Shown here: piece after piece, positions 10,340 through 20,040 of the stretch | Layout of the letters: each line of letters begins with the position of its first letter | Position numbering within the stretch: position 1 is the first letter of the stretch | Assembly: GCA_027422505.1 (NCBI GenBank) | Contig: JAPQWV010000005.1 | Span: forward strand, 15,704,501-15,768,500 | Source of the DNA: Craterostigma plantagineum | Lineage: Eukaryota > Streptophyta > Magnoliopsida > Lamiales > Linderniaceae | Direction: 5' to 3' | DNA length: 64,000 bases | The notes under the pieces: generated by a model | Databases searched by the model: none | What the model was told of the DNA's origin: nothing | The model's input: the letters and a program-made list of their open reading frames with translations, nothing else | Made by a program: the position numbers and the translations under genes

Positions 10340-10765
10340 TGAAATTTGGCACGTTCACGGCCTCTTAACGGGCCTTCACGGCCGTGAACCCTAACTTTAC
10401 GCTAATTTTCCGGCTTTCTAAAACCCTTCACGGCCACTTGCATGAAGAGTCACGGCCGTGACGATGGCTTAAACCCTAAATCTTGACTTTCTGCCACAAG
10501 TCACGGCCTCTTGCATTGGGTAGTCACGGTCGTGACTCTCAACAGAATTGTCAACTTGAGACACTGCCCTCATTCACGGCTTGTTGCACAAGGTGTCACG
10601 ACCGTGACGGGGACAGTGTCTATTATCTAAGCTTCTGCCCAATGTCACGGCCTCTTACATGAGGCGTCACGGCCCTGACAACCTACAGTACTTGAAATTC
10701 CGTGTTCTGTTGATGTTCACGGCCTCTTGCAAGCTGTTCACGACCGTGAAGAGTCACTGGCAGAT
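10340..10765. repeat. Array of GTCACGGCCGTGAC palindromes in the Athila LTR
   Basis: About six units of roughly 70-95 bp each carry a half site (TCACGGCC-T-CTTGCA or similar) followed some 10-20 bases later by a palindrome close to GTCACGGCCGTGAC, for example near 10388, 10460, 10530, 10600, 10667 and 10740. Units are degenerate (CGGTCGTGAC, CGACCGTGAC, CGGCCCTGAC), but the two-part order is kept. The GC content contrasts with the surrounding LTR. Confidence 0.8.
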
Positions 10766-10950
10766 TCATTCTCACTCCGTTTTGCGTCGTTTTTGCCTCG
10801 TTTTCGTTCCTTTTCGCTCGATAACCGTACGAAGGTCCTACAATTTTAAATGGGTGTAAATAGAGCAAAGAAATGCATAGAATGACCAAAAATATCCTAT
10901 TATAACCCCAAATAAACATAACAATAAACGTATTAACAATACGTTTATCA

Positions 10951-11402
10951 AGGACATGCTAAGAGCCTGTGTGCTCGACTTTAAAGGAAATTGGAGCCAA
11001 TACCTTCCATTGTTCGAATTCTCATACAACAACAGTTTCCATGCAACGATCGGAATGGCTCTATTTGAAGCTCTATACGGGCGGAAGTGCGGATCTCCAA
11101 TTCACTGGGATGAAGTTGGAGAAAGAGCGATACTAGGTCCTGATCTAGGGCAGGAAATGACGGAAGCTATATCGAAGGTACGAGAAAGAATGCAATCGGC
11201 CCAGAGCAGGCAGAAAAGCTACGCAGATCAAAAGCGTAGACCATAAGAGTTCCAAGCAGGTGACTATGTATTCCTGAAAGTCTCACCAATGAAAGGTGTA
11301 AAACGGTTCGGGAAGAAGGGCAAGCTAAGCCCGAGATACATAGGGCCATTCAGGATCCTTAAACAAGTTGGTGAAGTCGCATATCAACTCGAATTACCAG
11401 GC
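10951..11402 (+). pseudogene. Chromovirus (Tekay-like) integrase C-terminal fragment D
   Basis: The frame reads [19 protein letters not shown], then the FSYNNSFHATIGMALFEALYGRK and SPIHWDEVGE segments, and after an in-frame TAA at 11245 continues [26 protein letters not shown] and [10 protein letters not shown]. It aligns with the end of integrase in element H (about 28360-28810), at perhaps 70% identity by eye. The 5' part is missing because Athila inserted at 10950, and the 3' part is lost where copia sequence begins near 11403. The chromodomain is absent. Confidence 0.87.
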
Positions 11403-11464
11403 AGTGCTGGCTAGACATCTCGAAAAGATTGGTATTAGATACTGTAGCGTATGGCATTGAGTGC

Positions 11465-11475
11465 AAGTGGGAGAT
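11465..11475 (+). other. Polypurine tract upstream of the E LTR
   Basis: AAGTGGGAGAT precedes the LTR start TATTAGGAATATGCCC. The block GTGCAAGTGGGAGATTGTTAGGAATA is the usual 3' junction of this copia family; here the first LTR base pair reads TA rather than TG. Confidence 0.8.
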
Positions 11476-11522
11476 TATTAGGAATATGCCCTCGAATGCT
11501 ATACGATGATTAGATTGTATAT

Positions 11523-12069
11523 GCTGCGTTTAGTTGGGCATATAAGGCAAGATTAAGCCCACTTTATCTAGTCTAATATTGTTGAGTTTCAAAAAGACCA
11601 CTTGGATAAAGCCTGAGAAAATAGCAAGGCCTGCTACCATAAACTGACGGATCCAAGATAACTTGTCCGACGAAGATGGGCAAGATTATTTGTCCAACCC
11701 ATGATATAAGTTGTAAAAGGACAAAATGACCAAAACACTCCCATTCTTCCAAATTATAAAATCGTTGTTATTTCATATGATTTATGTGATAAAATTAAAT
11801 AAAAAACACCAGTTTATTCCTTATTTTATGGTGATTAAAATGATATGCATATCTTATATTTTTCGATATAAATAAAAATAGGTATTTTTGTAAACTACAT
11901 GTTGATACAATAAGGCCATTTTTGTAATTTATCAAACAAGATAATTATAACTACTTTTTTGTCGAACTTACAAAGTAAACAGGATATTCCACAAATGATA
12001 AGATAATAATCTTGTGTTAAACATGGGCTTTTTTTCAGTTGTTATCTCGTGTGACAAACTAAACGCAGC
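11523..12069. mobile_element. MITE-like element 1 (547 bp) inside the E LTR
   Basis: It has perfect 13-bp terminal inverted repeats, GCTGCGTTTAGTT at the left and AACTAAACGCAGC at the right. It is AT-rich and has no frame. The inverted LTR copy K starts just past it (AGCTTATTTATC), so the boundary cannot be confirmed there. The flanks (TATAT left, CATAG right) do not give a clear target duplication, so I do not assign a superfamily. Confidence 0.75.
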
Positions 12070-13420
12070 CATAGGGCATTAGCTTATTTATCATTCAACT
12101 TCTTGTGTAATAAAATATTTTCGTGTGTTTATTGAAATAAATCATTCGTTTATCGATATATGAGTTCTTTACTTAGCATCCAAAAGCAATGAAAGAACAA
12201 ATCCAAATGTGTCGAGTTGAGTCACTGTTCTCGATGGGCACGAGAGAGGGAGGCACCAGTGGACTCTTAACCTCGAACATTAAAAGTTCGTAAGCCTGAA
12301 GCTCCAGTTGGGTGCTGGATAACTGATCACGGCTTATTTGTCGATGACCTATCGTGCGCCGATATCCCGCTTGCAAGCGGAGGTCATGACTTGTGATACG
12401 AATCGAATCAAGAGATTGAATCATTTCATGGACACTGACTCACGGGTCGTACGGTCGAACATGGCTTATTACTCAAGGAGTATCAATGACCGACGACAAC
12501 ACTACAGTAGTCTGCGTGAACCTTAGACCGAAATGGGCTTTGATGGAGTTGACTTCGAAGTCTCGACTGTCACTGGTTCCCCTCGACCCGATTTGCTGTT
12601 GCATGGGTCAGCGGGCTAGATTCGATCTTGATGACGATTTGTGATTGCCGGGCTTAGACTGCCGAGTACGGATTCATAGTCTCGCAAGTAATCGAGATAA
12701 GTGTCCTATGAGGACGGCGACATGTAATTAAAAAATCCTTGGCCAAGGTATTGAACTAACTCATGTTAGACATGGATGGTAGTTTGGTAGTTTGCCTCGT
12801 CTCCGTTTTATCATAGAATCGAGTTTAGTGAATTTGACATAGACCATGGCTCTCACTCGATTGGGACACAGCTGAAAGGTTTATACGTAGTACTATAATC
12901 TATAGTAAGGTTCTGGAATAATGACTGAGTCGAAATTCGCACTCAAATCGGGTTACGGTCCGGTACTGCGGGATTGGCTAGGTAACTACCGGACTCTTGG
13001 ATTCCTCCCTTGCCGATTGAGTCAAACCTAGAGAGTCGGGCTTAAAAAGGATCATCAACGTGTACTGATAAAGAGCGAAAGTGTTTTGGGCCTTAACGGG
13101 CGTTAGCCGTTGGGCCACGACTTAATGGGCCTCGGGCCATTTATTGGATTGAAGTTGGACTTCTTATGAAACTAACTTTAAGACTTGGGCTTGGCCAAGT
13201 ACTTAATAGGCTTGAGGATAAAAATTGGATTTCACCTTAAGCTAATTTCGAAATATGCCTTTGAGGGTATTTTTGGAATTTGCATATTTGATATAAATAA
13301 ATATGGAATAAAATATTTGGAATATTATTTATTGAAATTTTGAAATTATTCTGGGATTAAGTTTCGAATTTTATACCATATTTAAATATACTTAGTTTGA
13401 CTTGGTATTTAAGTTGGTTT

Positions 13421-14109
13421 GACCATCCCCAATAGTACCGCAAAACGCAAACGCAAAAATGCAGTAAAACTGCTCCAACAGTACTGCAAACGCAAACGCA
13501 AAATGCGTTTTTTGCTTTCTCTCTCTTGTTTCGAACGCAAATTTGCGTCTGAATGCAAAAATGCGTTTGATGTTTTAAAATTGCAAATAAGCCCTTTACT
13601 TGTATTGATTATTAAATCGAACATATGAAAATATACTAAAGAATTTGAAAATTGTAAAATACGATTATATTGATATAATAAATAGATATTTTAAGCTTGA
13701 CAGTTATTTTAGTACTAATTTTTTATATCTTATTATTATTTTTTATATTTTATTTAGATTTAATATAATTAAATATTGTTTTGACCACAAATATAATTTT
13801 TTATATTTTATTTGTACGACGTGTATCTCAATGTATTATGTTGTGTAATTTCGATATTTTTAATAAATATTTTGTTTTATGTTTTTAATATGTATAAATA
13901 ATGATTTCAAAATTAAAAGAATATTGTGGTTAGTTTGTAAAGTAGTAAAATATAGGGGTGGTATTGAAAAGTTATAAAGTTGGTATGAAATGGAATATTG
14001 CAGGAATATTCTTTTGCGTTTGCAGTTGACTGTTGGAGAACGGTTACTGCAAACTATGGCTGTTACTGCAAAATGCGTTTGCGTATGCGGTTAACTCTTG
14101 GAGATGGTC
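13421..14109. mobile_element. MITE-like element 2 (689 bp), PIF/Harbinger-like ends
   Basis: Imperfect terminal inverted repeats: left GACCATCCCCAATAGT, right (reverse complement) GACCATCTCCAAGAGT, two mismatches in 16. Such ends resemble the GAGCATCTCCAACAGT type of plant PIF/Harbinger MITEs. Subterminal CGCAAAACGC/GCGTTTTGC-like motifs recur at both ends and would fold the molecule. The interior is AT-rich with no transposase. The target duplication is unclear (TTT left, TAA right). Superfamily is inference. Confidence 0.75.
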
Positions 14110-14609
14110 TAATAATAGCAAGTTTCCTTAAGTTTGGACTTGGAGATCAAAAGAGAGTAAGATTTGGCAAAAATCTCTCACATTTTAGGGGACTTGGAAA
14201 TCGAAATCCAAGCCTATATAGATTAAATTTCGTGCTCCATAGCAAGAGAAGAAGTGATTTTCGAATCAACATAAGGCACAAAACACACACACCGAACGCA
14301 CACACGTTTCTCCCACGCGACGGCTTGGTTCTCTCTAGCCATCTTTAGAGAACTGATTCCGTGGTACACTGCGAGGTCGGCGTGACGATCTAGTGCCATC
14401 CACCACCATCAACGAATTCTTGAAGAAAAGGACGAAGAGCTGCGATCGCGTCAACTGGTAAATCTCTACGGGTTTGACCCGCCCTATTACATGTCTATGT
14501 GTTACTATTCTGATCCGATCTACGAGGGCAATCGGGGAACCCGGAAAATGTTTGTTTCGCACCGTACTCGGGGACGTGCGTCTACGGGAGACACCGGTTA
14601 ACTCAATAG

Positions 14610-14621
14610 TGGTATCAGAGC
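14610..14621 (+). other. Primer binding site of element E
   Basis: TGGTATCAGAGC, complementary to initiator tRNA-Met, four bases past the LTR end at 14605. It fixes the plus orientation of E. Confidence 0.9.
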
Positions 14622-16455
14622 GGGCGCTCGTAATCGGAATCGTAACGTGTTTAAATTGAAACGAGGCGCGTGGGAGAAGATTGAAACGTCGACGCGGTTC
14701 GACCGTTGTTGGGCTGCCCGATGCGTCGTTTGCAAACCCATGGGCATCAACTCGTGCGGTACGGACTGACGAGGAATCACGGACCGGACCGGGACCCGCG
14801 CGGTGGCAGGATCCGGGCAGCCGCGCGTTGCGCGGGGGCTGCGAGCGATGCAACGACGCTGCAGCCACGAGATCAGGCTACTTTGAGCAGGACCAATCCG
14901 CCTCGTACTCCGGGACCGATGCAAGCCATGGTGGCTTAGGCACCGGCACCAGGCAGCGCCGCCGCAAGGGGCGGCGGCACGGCAGAGATCGTCCGCGGCT
15001 TTGGCCACAAACTGCGATGGCGCGCACGGTGCGCGTTGCACAAGATAGCCGCAGCGACTCCGGCTCGGCCGGAACGCTGTGGTGGTGTTCTCTCCCGGCG
15101 AGGCTCCGGCACGGAGGGGCTGAGGCGACAAAGGAGTCGCCACAGTTTTCTGCCGCGAGCTAAACGCTCGCGCGTTGCGGGCTCTCCCGGCTCCGCCCGG
15201 GGCTCCCAGCCAGCGGCCTTCTCCGTCGTGGCTCTCCGGCGTCTTTTGACGGCTGAGCGATTTGAGTCGCGGCAGCGGCATTAAGGCTTCACGCTCAAAG
15301 CCTTAACGGGCCTTGTAATGGACTTGGCCCGTTTGAGGCCCAATTTTCGTTTCTTTTTAAGATCATGCAATTGTTAACGTGCTCGTTATGAATGTGATTT
15401 AAGACGCACTTACGGGTTTATGAGGGTCATTTGTTAAGGGTTACGTTCCCCCGGGTTGTATTTGTTTTATAAGAGTTTTTCGGGACTTATGAACCCCCGT
15501 GTTGAAATTTAACGTTTTATTAGAATAGCTTAAATACGAACACGAGGGCCCTTTGATGGATGGCAACCCCCCGGCGGAGACAAGGTGGTGGGAGTTCGGT
15601 GACTTTGAGGACGTTCGAGTGACGAAGAGCGTTTGACGACTTCAAGACCCGTGCGACGACCCGAGGTCTTTTTAAGACGCATGTAATAGGGATAGACTAG
15701 AAATAACTCGCTTTTGTTGTCTTGTAGTTTATTTTCCTAGGGTTAATTTACTACCTACATGCGTGTTGCTTTTTGAAATGATATGCATGTTTTATGTGCT
15801 CTTATGTGGGATGGTTTATTCTCCCGTTTGATAAATACTAAGTGGGTAAAGAAATTAGATTCATGTCTTCTATCATGCTCGAGATGTCTAGCGTTGGGGA
15901 ATTTTGCGATTTGTTCCGAGTACGTTGGCGTCGTATATCCCGCCCCAGTGTTAGCATCTCGGGTGCGTCATGGACGCCGCTCGTCATACCAGTCCGCCCC
16001 CCACGAAGCGTATGGCAGCAAGGGGCGGTACATTCTGTGCGATTTTAGCATAATTTGATAGGTCACACTTAAGCAGTTATACCCAATCAGTAGGGTTAGC
16101 CGTGAGGGTCAATGACTGAGACAAAGATAGTTGAAATACTTATTGGATAAGTTCACGTTTTACGTGACTTCGATAAGATTAGATGAGCCAAATATTGCGT
16201 TAAAGGCTAAGGCGAATCTAGTTGAGTCGGGGACATCAACTCCACTATGAAACTTTCAACGAGGTTTCCGAAACTCTTCTCGGGAGGATAGTGTTTTCGA
16301 GAAAAATAGTGGGAGTCAAGCGAAAAGAAAAGTCCTTATTTGCGCTTGATGAATGATAAGATAAACCTAATTAGATCTTTATTTTCTGCAGCTTTACGTT
16401 TCTTTCTATTTACTGTGATGACGAACATTATTACTATGCTGAGAGAGAAACTGTT
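14622..16455 (+). other. Long leader of element E with a GC-rich block (14690-15290)
   Basis: About 1.8 kb separates the primer site from recognisable gag coding. Bases 14690-15290 are strikingly GC-rich compared with the AT-rich rest, with runs such as GGGACCCGCGCGGTGGCAG, and give long overlapping frames on both strands (for example 14681-15163 plus and 15281-14598 minus). These frames look like a side effect of high GC, since they match no protein I recognise and overlap each other. From 15290 to 16455 the sequence is ordinary and without convincing coding. Confidence 0.6.
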
Positions 16456-17179
16456 TGGTGGGACCAAACTATGTGGACTGCTTCGTAACCTGAGGATTGT
16501 CCTAGGTATGGGGTCGTTAACTTATGTCCTCGATTCCCCCGTACTGCAAGTCCCAGGGGCTGATACGAGTGACGAAGACCGAGCTACGTATGCCAAGTGG
16601 CAGATTGACGAGCCAAAGGTCAAGGGCTATATACTGCTTTCCATGAGCAATGAGTTGCAGCTTACTCACTCGGAAATGGAAGTGGGAGCCATTTTGCTTC
16701 ATTTGAAGGAGCTTTTTGGCGAACAATCCAGGAGTGCTTGCTAGTCCCTGACGGAGCAACTATTTCATTGGAAAATGGCTGAGGGTAGTGACGTCGGAGA
16801 GCATGTGCTCAAGATGATCGATTGGATTGAAAGACTCGAGGCACTGGACTTTATCATGGATAATGAGCTCCAGAACGATCTGATACTTCACTTACTCTCA
16901 CCATCCTTTAATTCGTTCATTGTGAACTTTCATCTAAACAAGGCCGAGATGACATTGACCGGGTTGATGAACTTGTTGTCGGCGGCGCAAACTCAGACGA
17001 AGAAGGTGAAAGGAAAGGAAGTTGTTCTTGTCGCGAATGCTAAGACTCGAGGGTCGAGTAGAAAGAAAAAGTCGGACAAGCCCACTAAGCCCAAAGGACG
17101 AATTTCGAAAAGCAAGGCCAAGAAGAATGCCGTCACTGCAATGAGCTTGGCCATTGGAAGCGCGATTACCCAAAGCTAG
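16456..17179 (+). pseudogene. Copia gag, element E
   Basis: The frame reads LLRNLRIVLGMGSLTYVLD, DRATYAKWQIDEPKVKGYIL, SMSNELQ, then an in-frame TAG at 16742, then KMAEGSDVGEHVLKMIDWIE, LHLLSPSFNSFIVNFHLNK and TLTGLMNLLSAAQ, followed by a Lys-rich basic tail. This is the gag family of TNT-like copia elements (UBN2-type). Both parts are in one frame, so a single stop breaks it. The usual start is lost, as the codons before KLFGGTKLCG do not match. No zinc knuckle is read before the stop at 17177. Confidence 0.82.
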
Positions 17180-17412
17180 CCGCCTCAGGGCCTGGAACGA
17201 AGTAGGAAGCTGACGAACCAAGAGATCATGATCAATGTAGGAAGCGGACATAGTGTACCGGCGAGCCCATTGGATCAAGAACTCTCATTTTATCTACTAG
17301 ACATAGTTTACTGCTTTCCGATTGTTTAGTTTTGCCCAAGGGGCTTAAGAATATTGTTTCTATTCCCGTTTTGAGCGGAAAAAGTTACGAGTTCCGTTTT
17401 AGTAACAATATA
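17180..17412 (+). pseudogene. Protease to pre-integrase remnant of copia E
   Basis: On the plus strand, fragments of the region after gag can be read, such as INVGSGHSVPA followed by LDIVYCFPIV and a segment near RILFLFPF. They fit the pre-integrase part of this copia family. Stops and a large deletion between gag and this part remove the zinc knuckle and protease. The F LTR at 17413 cuts it off. Confidence 0.6.
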
Positions 17413-17763
17413 TGTTAGGTCCTCTGTTATGAACTCAATCAATCCTAGGCATGAATTCTAAGGAAATCGATTAGAATGATTTAAATTGTAATTCGATCGA
17501 AAACCTTCGATGAAGAACACGAGAGAGAATTCCTCTAGTGAGATGATGTTTTCCGAGTTTCTCTCTCTAGAAATGAATTCGACAGCCTTTCGGATTGATT
17601 CTCTATTTTTTTGTATTAAGCTCAATGTTTGTACAACTATTTATACCAAACAAACTTGGTATAAATATCTAACTAGTCCTAATTTATGGACTAATACAAA
17701 TAAAGCCCCTAATTACAAGGACAACTAATGAAATCAAGCACAATCTAAAATGTATACTCTACA
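17413..17763 (-). repeat. 3' LTR of element F
   Basis: 351 bp, TGTTAGGTCC at the left and CTCTACA at the right. On the minus strand a TATA box TATAAATA lies at 17645-17638. A polypurine tract reading AAAGGAGGAGAT on the minus strand (17775-17764) abuts the right edge. The flank at 17408-17412 is ATATA; the matching duplication at the other end is lost. Confidence 0.85.
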
Positions 17764-19892
17764 ATCTCCTCCTTTGTGCTTGATTGCTTCTCCGCGCTGT
17801 TTGTCCTCGTCGGGCATAGTATGATCTGCGCAAGCCCAGCGCATGCTCAAAGTTCCTGAGCGTGTTCCTCAGCTCCAGTCGCTCCTCGATATCTTCTAAC
17901 AATTCCATTAGGAGCGGCTGTTCTCTCACGAACTGGTGGATCCTCAGCATTGTCTCTCGGTTGATTTCTTCCAACCTCTGCTCTATATTTCTCCTGATGA
18001 CCTTGAGCGTCCCATCACAGAATTTGTGTATCTCAGTCTTCAGCATCATCCTAGTCTTCTTCGTGATCGGATTGTGGTAAGAGATGCCTAAGACTGAGCT
18101 GATGTGCACGTGATTGTTGGGAAGCCCTTCGATCTCAGGTCCTTTGTTGAGCGGAGCGGTCATGTTGACCTTCTTCATGTTGCTCTCCAGAGCCGTCTGA
18201 AGGTCGTGTGCGATGAAGTACTTGACTTGGCGCATCATGAACCGGTAGAGACCCTCGAGTCCTTCTTTCTTCATGAAGCCTTGAGGACCTTTGTACTTCT
18301 CCACGTACAGCTTGTAGAGGTTGTACACCTCATCAGCAGAGATAAGTCATTCGCTTCTGCTGTTCCCAGTGAGAGATCCCTCTCAGCTCGAACTCGTTCG
18401 GCTTCTTAACTCTGTCCGGTGACCTACAAATGTTTTCGCGAACTTCTTCAAGGAAAGGGATTTCTATTCGGATGTTCTCCCACGGCGTGTCGATCCGAAC
18501 GGTCCCTGGCATTTGTCTTATGGGGGAAACCGCTCGTTGCGTGATCAGCTCTGAAAGCCCTGTGGGATCTTGTTCATGGTCTACACCTTCCTGAACTTCT
18601 TCGTCTTCTATGCGTACGAGGTCTACCGAGGCTTGTGGTAAGAAGTGTCGAATGTCCTGAAGCCTTTGTCTTTGATGCTCCTCGGGCATGGAATGGCTCA
18701 TCCACTGTCCTTCGAATATGTGTTTGTCTAGGACCTCGTGTGGGTTGACGCCATGTCCGGATGGTCCCGGTTGGTCTGGAGCAATTAAGGGAGTCGCCTG
18801 AGTCTGCGCTAGGGCGACGAGCATGGCAGCGCTTGCTTCTTCTTCCGGAAGCAATGGGCTTGTGAAGGTCGGTGGTGTGGGCGGAGGCGTCCTTATATGA
18901 AAGGTTGGTGGGTCGATTGTGAGTCGATTTGGGTTGGAGTGGTGCGGCGGGTGGTGGTGGTTGTTTGGGTAGTGGGTTGTGAGGTTCCAGCGACTCCTTG
19001 ACTTGTCTGAGTCGCGCCAGGGTTCTGTCTCTGACCCCTTATGATTATCCTTAGCCTCTTCTCCCCCTCAGGACGACCCTGATCGTCTGGGTCATCATGT
19101 CGGCATTTGGAGGCCGCGGCACGTTTCTGATGGGTCAGGACGATTCACGAGACGGTGGAAAAGATCTTCTTCTTTCGGCGTTCGTGTGGTCAATTCCAAC
19201 AGCCTGGCGACCAGAATTGAGTGGAGTTCGCTGATGGGTACTGTGGCAGGATTTATTAGGTTGTGGGTGAGGATGGGTGTTGGTGTTTGTGTGGATATTA
19301 TGGGTTGAGTGGGTGTGAGGATGGGTTGTGACGAAGACGGCTCCGAGAAGGGTGCTTTCTCACGATCTTGGCGGGACGTCTCGATGGCATTTCCCACGCT
19401 CTCCATGATTTTGTCTTCAAAAGCCTTCAGCGCATTAGCGAGAGTGGCCTGAAGTCGGTCTTCTGTCACATACGGACCGGACGCCTCCGTTGTGGATGGT
19501 CCAGGACGACTGATGTCGCCTGTTATCAACCCTTGAACAGACACCGGCTCCTCAGGTTGGCTCACAGTCACTTGAGGTTGTGACTGTATGAGACTTCCAC
19601 CCAGTCCTCGAGTCGAATCTTGAAGATTCTCCTCTATGGGTGTTTCGGCAGGCTCGGGTTGGGCCTGCGAACCAGACACCGGTAGGCTGTGTTGCGGTTC
19701 AAGATTGAGCGATGAAGGGTCCGCAACACTTGTAGTGATGGTTTGCGCTGTGTCTGATGATTCAGTGACGCTGGGAAAAAGGGACTCGAGTTGTATGCTA
19801 AGTCGTCTGGGAGTCCGCCCTATCAATCTGTCTCCTCATCGGACTCCGTGTCTGATGAGGTGGCTGTGTGAGGAGAAGGTTCTCGCTCAATG
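17764..19892 (-). pseudogene. Downstream ORF of element F, C-terminal and middle parts
   Basis: The last frame (18328-17759) holds GLYRFMMRQVKYFIAHDLQTALESNMKKVN, KFCDGTLKVIR and RLELRNTLRNFEHALGLR, clearly homologous to the ends of the B and J ORFs. Upstream frames (18854-18333 with PWENIRIEIPFLEEVRENI, and 19826-19095, Ser/Thr/Pro/Gln-rich) give the linker and low-complexity middle part. At least one frameshift (near 18330) and stops around 19094 break it. The G solo LTR interrupts it at 19892. The family's role is unknown. Confidence 0.78.
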
Positions 19893-20040
19893 TGTAATAC
19901 CCGGGTCCCGTGCGTAACTTGGCCAATAAATTTGCATGCATATTATGTGTATATGTGATTTTATATTTAGTATTTATTTAATTTTGTGCCTACATGATAT
20001 CTAACATTATTTGGAAATTAGGTATTGAGTTTGAGGAATT

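Larger units (their letters stand above)
3193..10950 (-). mobile_element. Athila-type Ty3/gypsy element C, truncated
   Basis: On the minus strand the order is 5' LTR (10950-9334), tRNA-Asp-type primer site, gag, protease, RT, RNase H, integrase. This is the gypsy order, and the RT block around IPIAPEDQEKT with YRRMPFGLCNAPA, plus the gag zinc motif, are typical of the Athila lineage. The element lacks everything after the end of integrase, including any envelope-like ORF and the 3' LTR, because B interrupts it at 3192. It is itself inserted in chromovirus fragment D. It carries several stops and frameshifts, an internal protease deletion and a TRIM, so it is an old, inactive copy. Confidence 0.88.
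9334..10950 (-). repeat. 5' LTR of Athila element C
   Basis: The 1,617-bp LTR begins on the minus strand with TGATAAACGTATT at 10950 and ends at 9334 (TGATCGC on the plus strand). The TGAT...ATCA ends are usual for Athila. It holds a short repeat GCTGTCGCCCTAAA (9761, 9827, 9881) and a longer palindrome array at 10340-10765. Insertion was into the chromovirus integrase D: AGGACATGCTAAGAGCC continues directly at 10951. The short frames at 10659-10919 are not genes. Confidence 0.9.
11476..14605 (+). repeat. LTR of copia element E, with two MITE-like insertions
   Basis: It starts TATTAGGAATATGCCC (a mutated TGTTAGG) and ends TTAACTCA before the primer site. At 3,130 bp it is long because it contains foreign insertions at 11523-12069 and 13421-14109; without them it is about 1.9 kb. 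Bases 12081-13370 match the inverted fragment K (56954-55701). A run of short frames here is not coding. Confidence 0.82.
11403..17412 (+). mobile_element. TNT-like Ty1/copia element E with a single LTR
   Basis: The order is a short copia 3' tail with polypurine tract (11403-11475), one LTR (11476-14605), tRNA-Met primer site, long leader, gag and the start of the pre-integrase region, which ends at the F LTR at 17413. Because sequence upstream of the LTR carries the polypurine tract and sequence downstream carries the primer site, this is an LTR shared between two internal regions. Gag resembles the copia family with the LRNLRIVL and KMAEGSxVGxHVLKMI motifs. The copy is fragmentary and inactive. 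Confidence 0.82.

Noticed and set aside
14610..14621. TGGTATCAGAGC as part of a tRNA gene
   Set aside because: Only the 12-base primer complement is present; no cloverleaf can be formed around it. The same holds for the other primer sites.
14598..15281. Frames of 227 codons (minus) and 160 codons (plus) in the E leader
   Set aside because: They overlap each other in a GC-rich block with few stops on any strand; Arg/Ser/Ala-rich composition and no recognisable domain.
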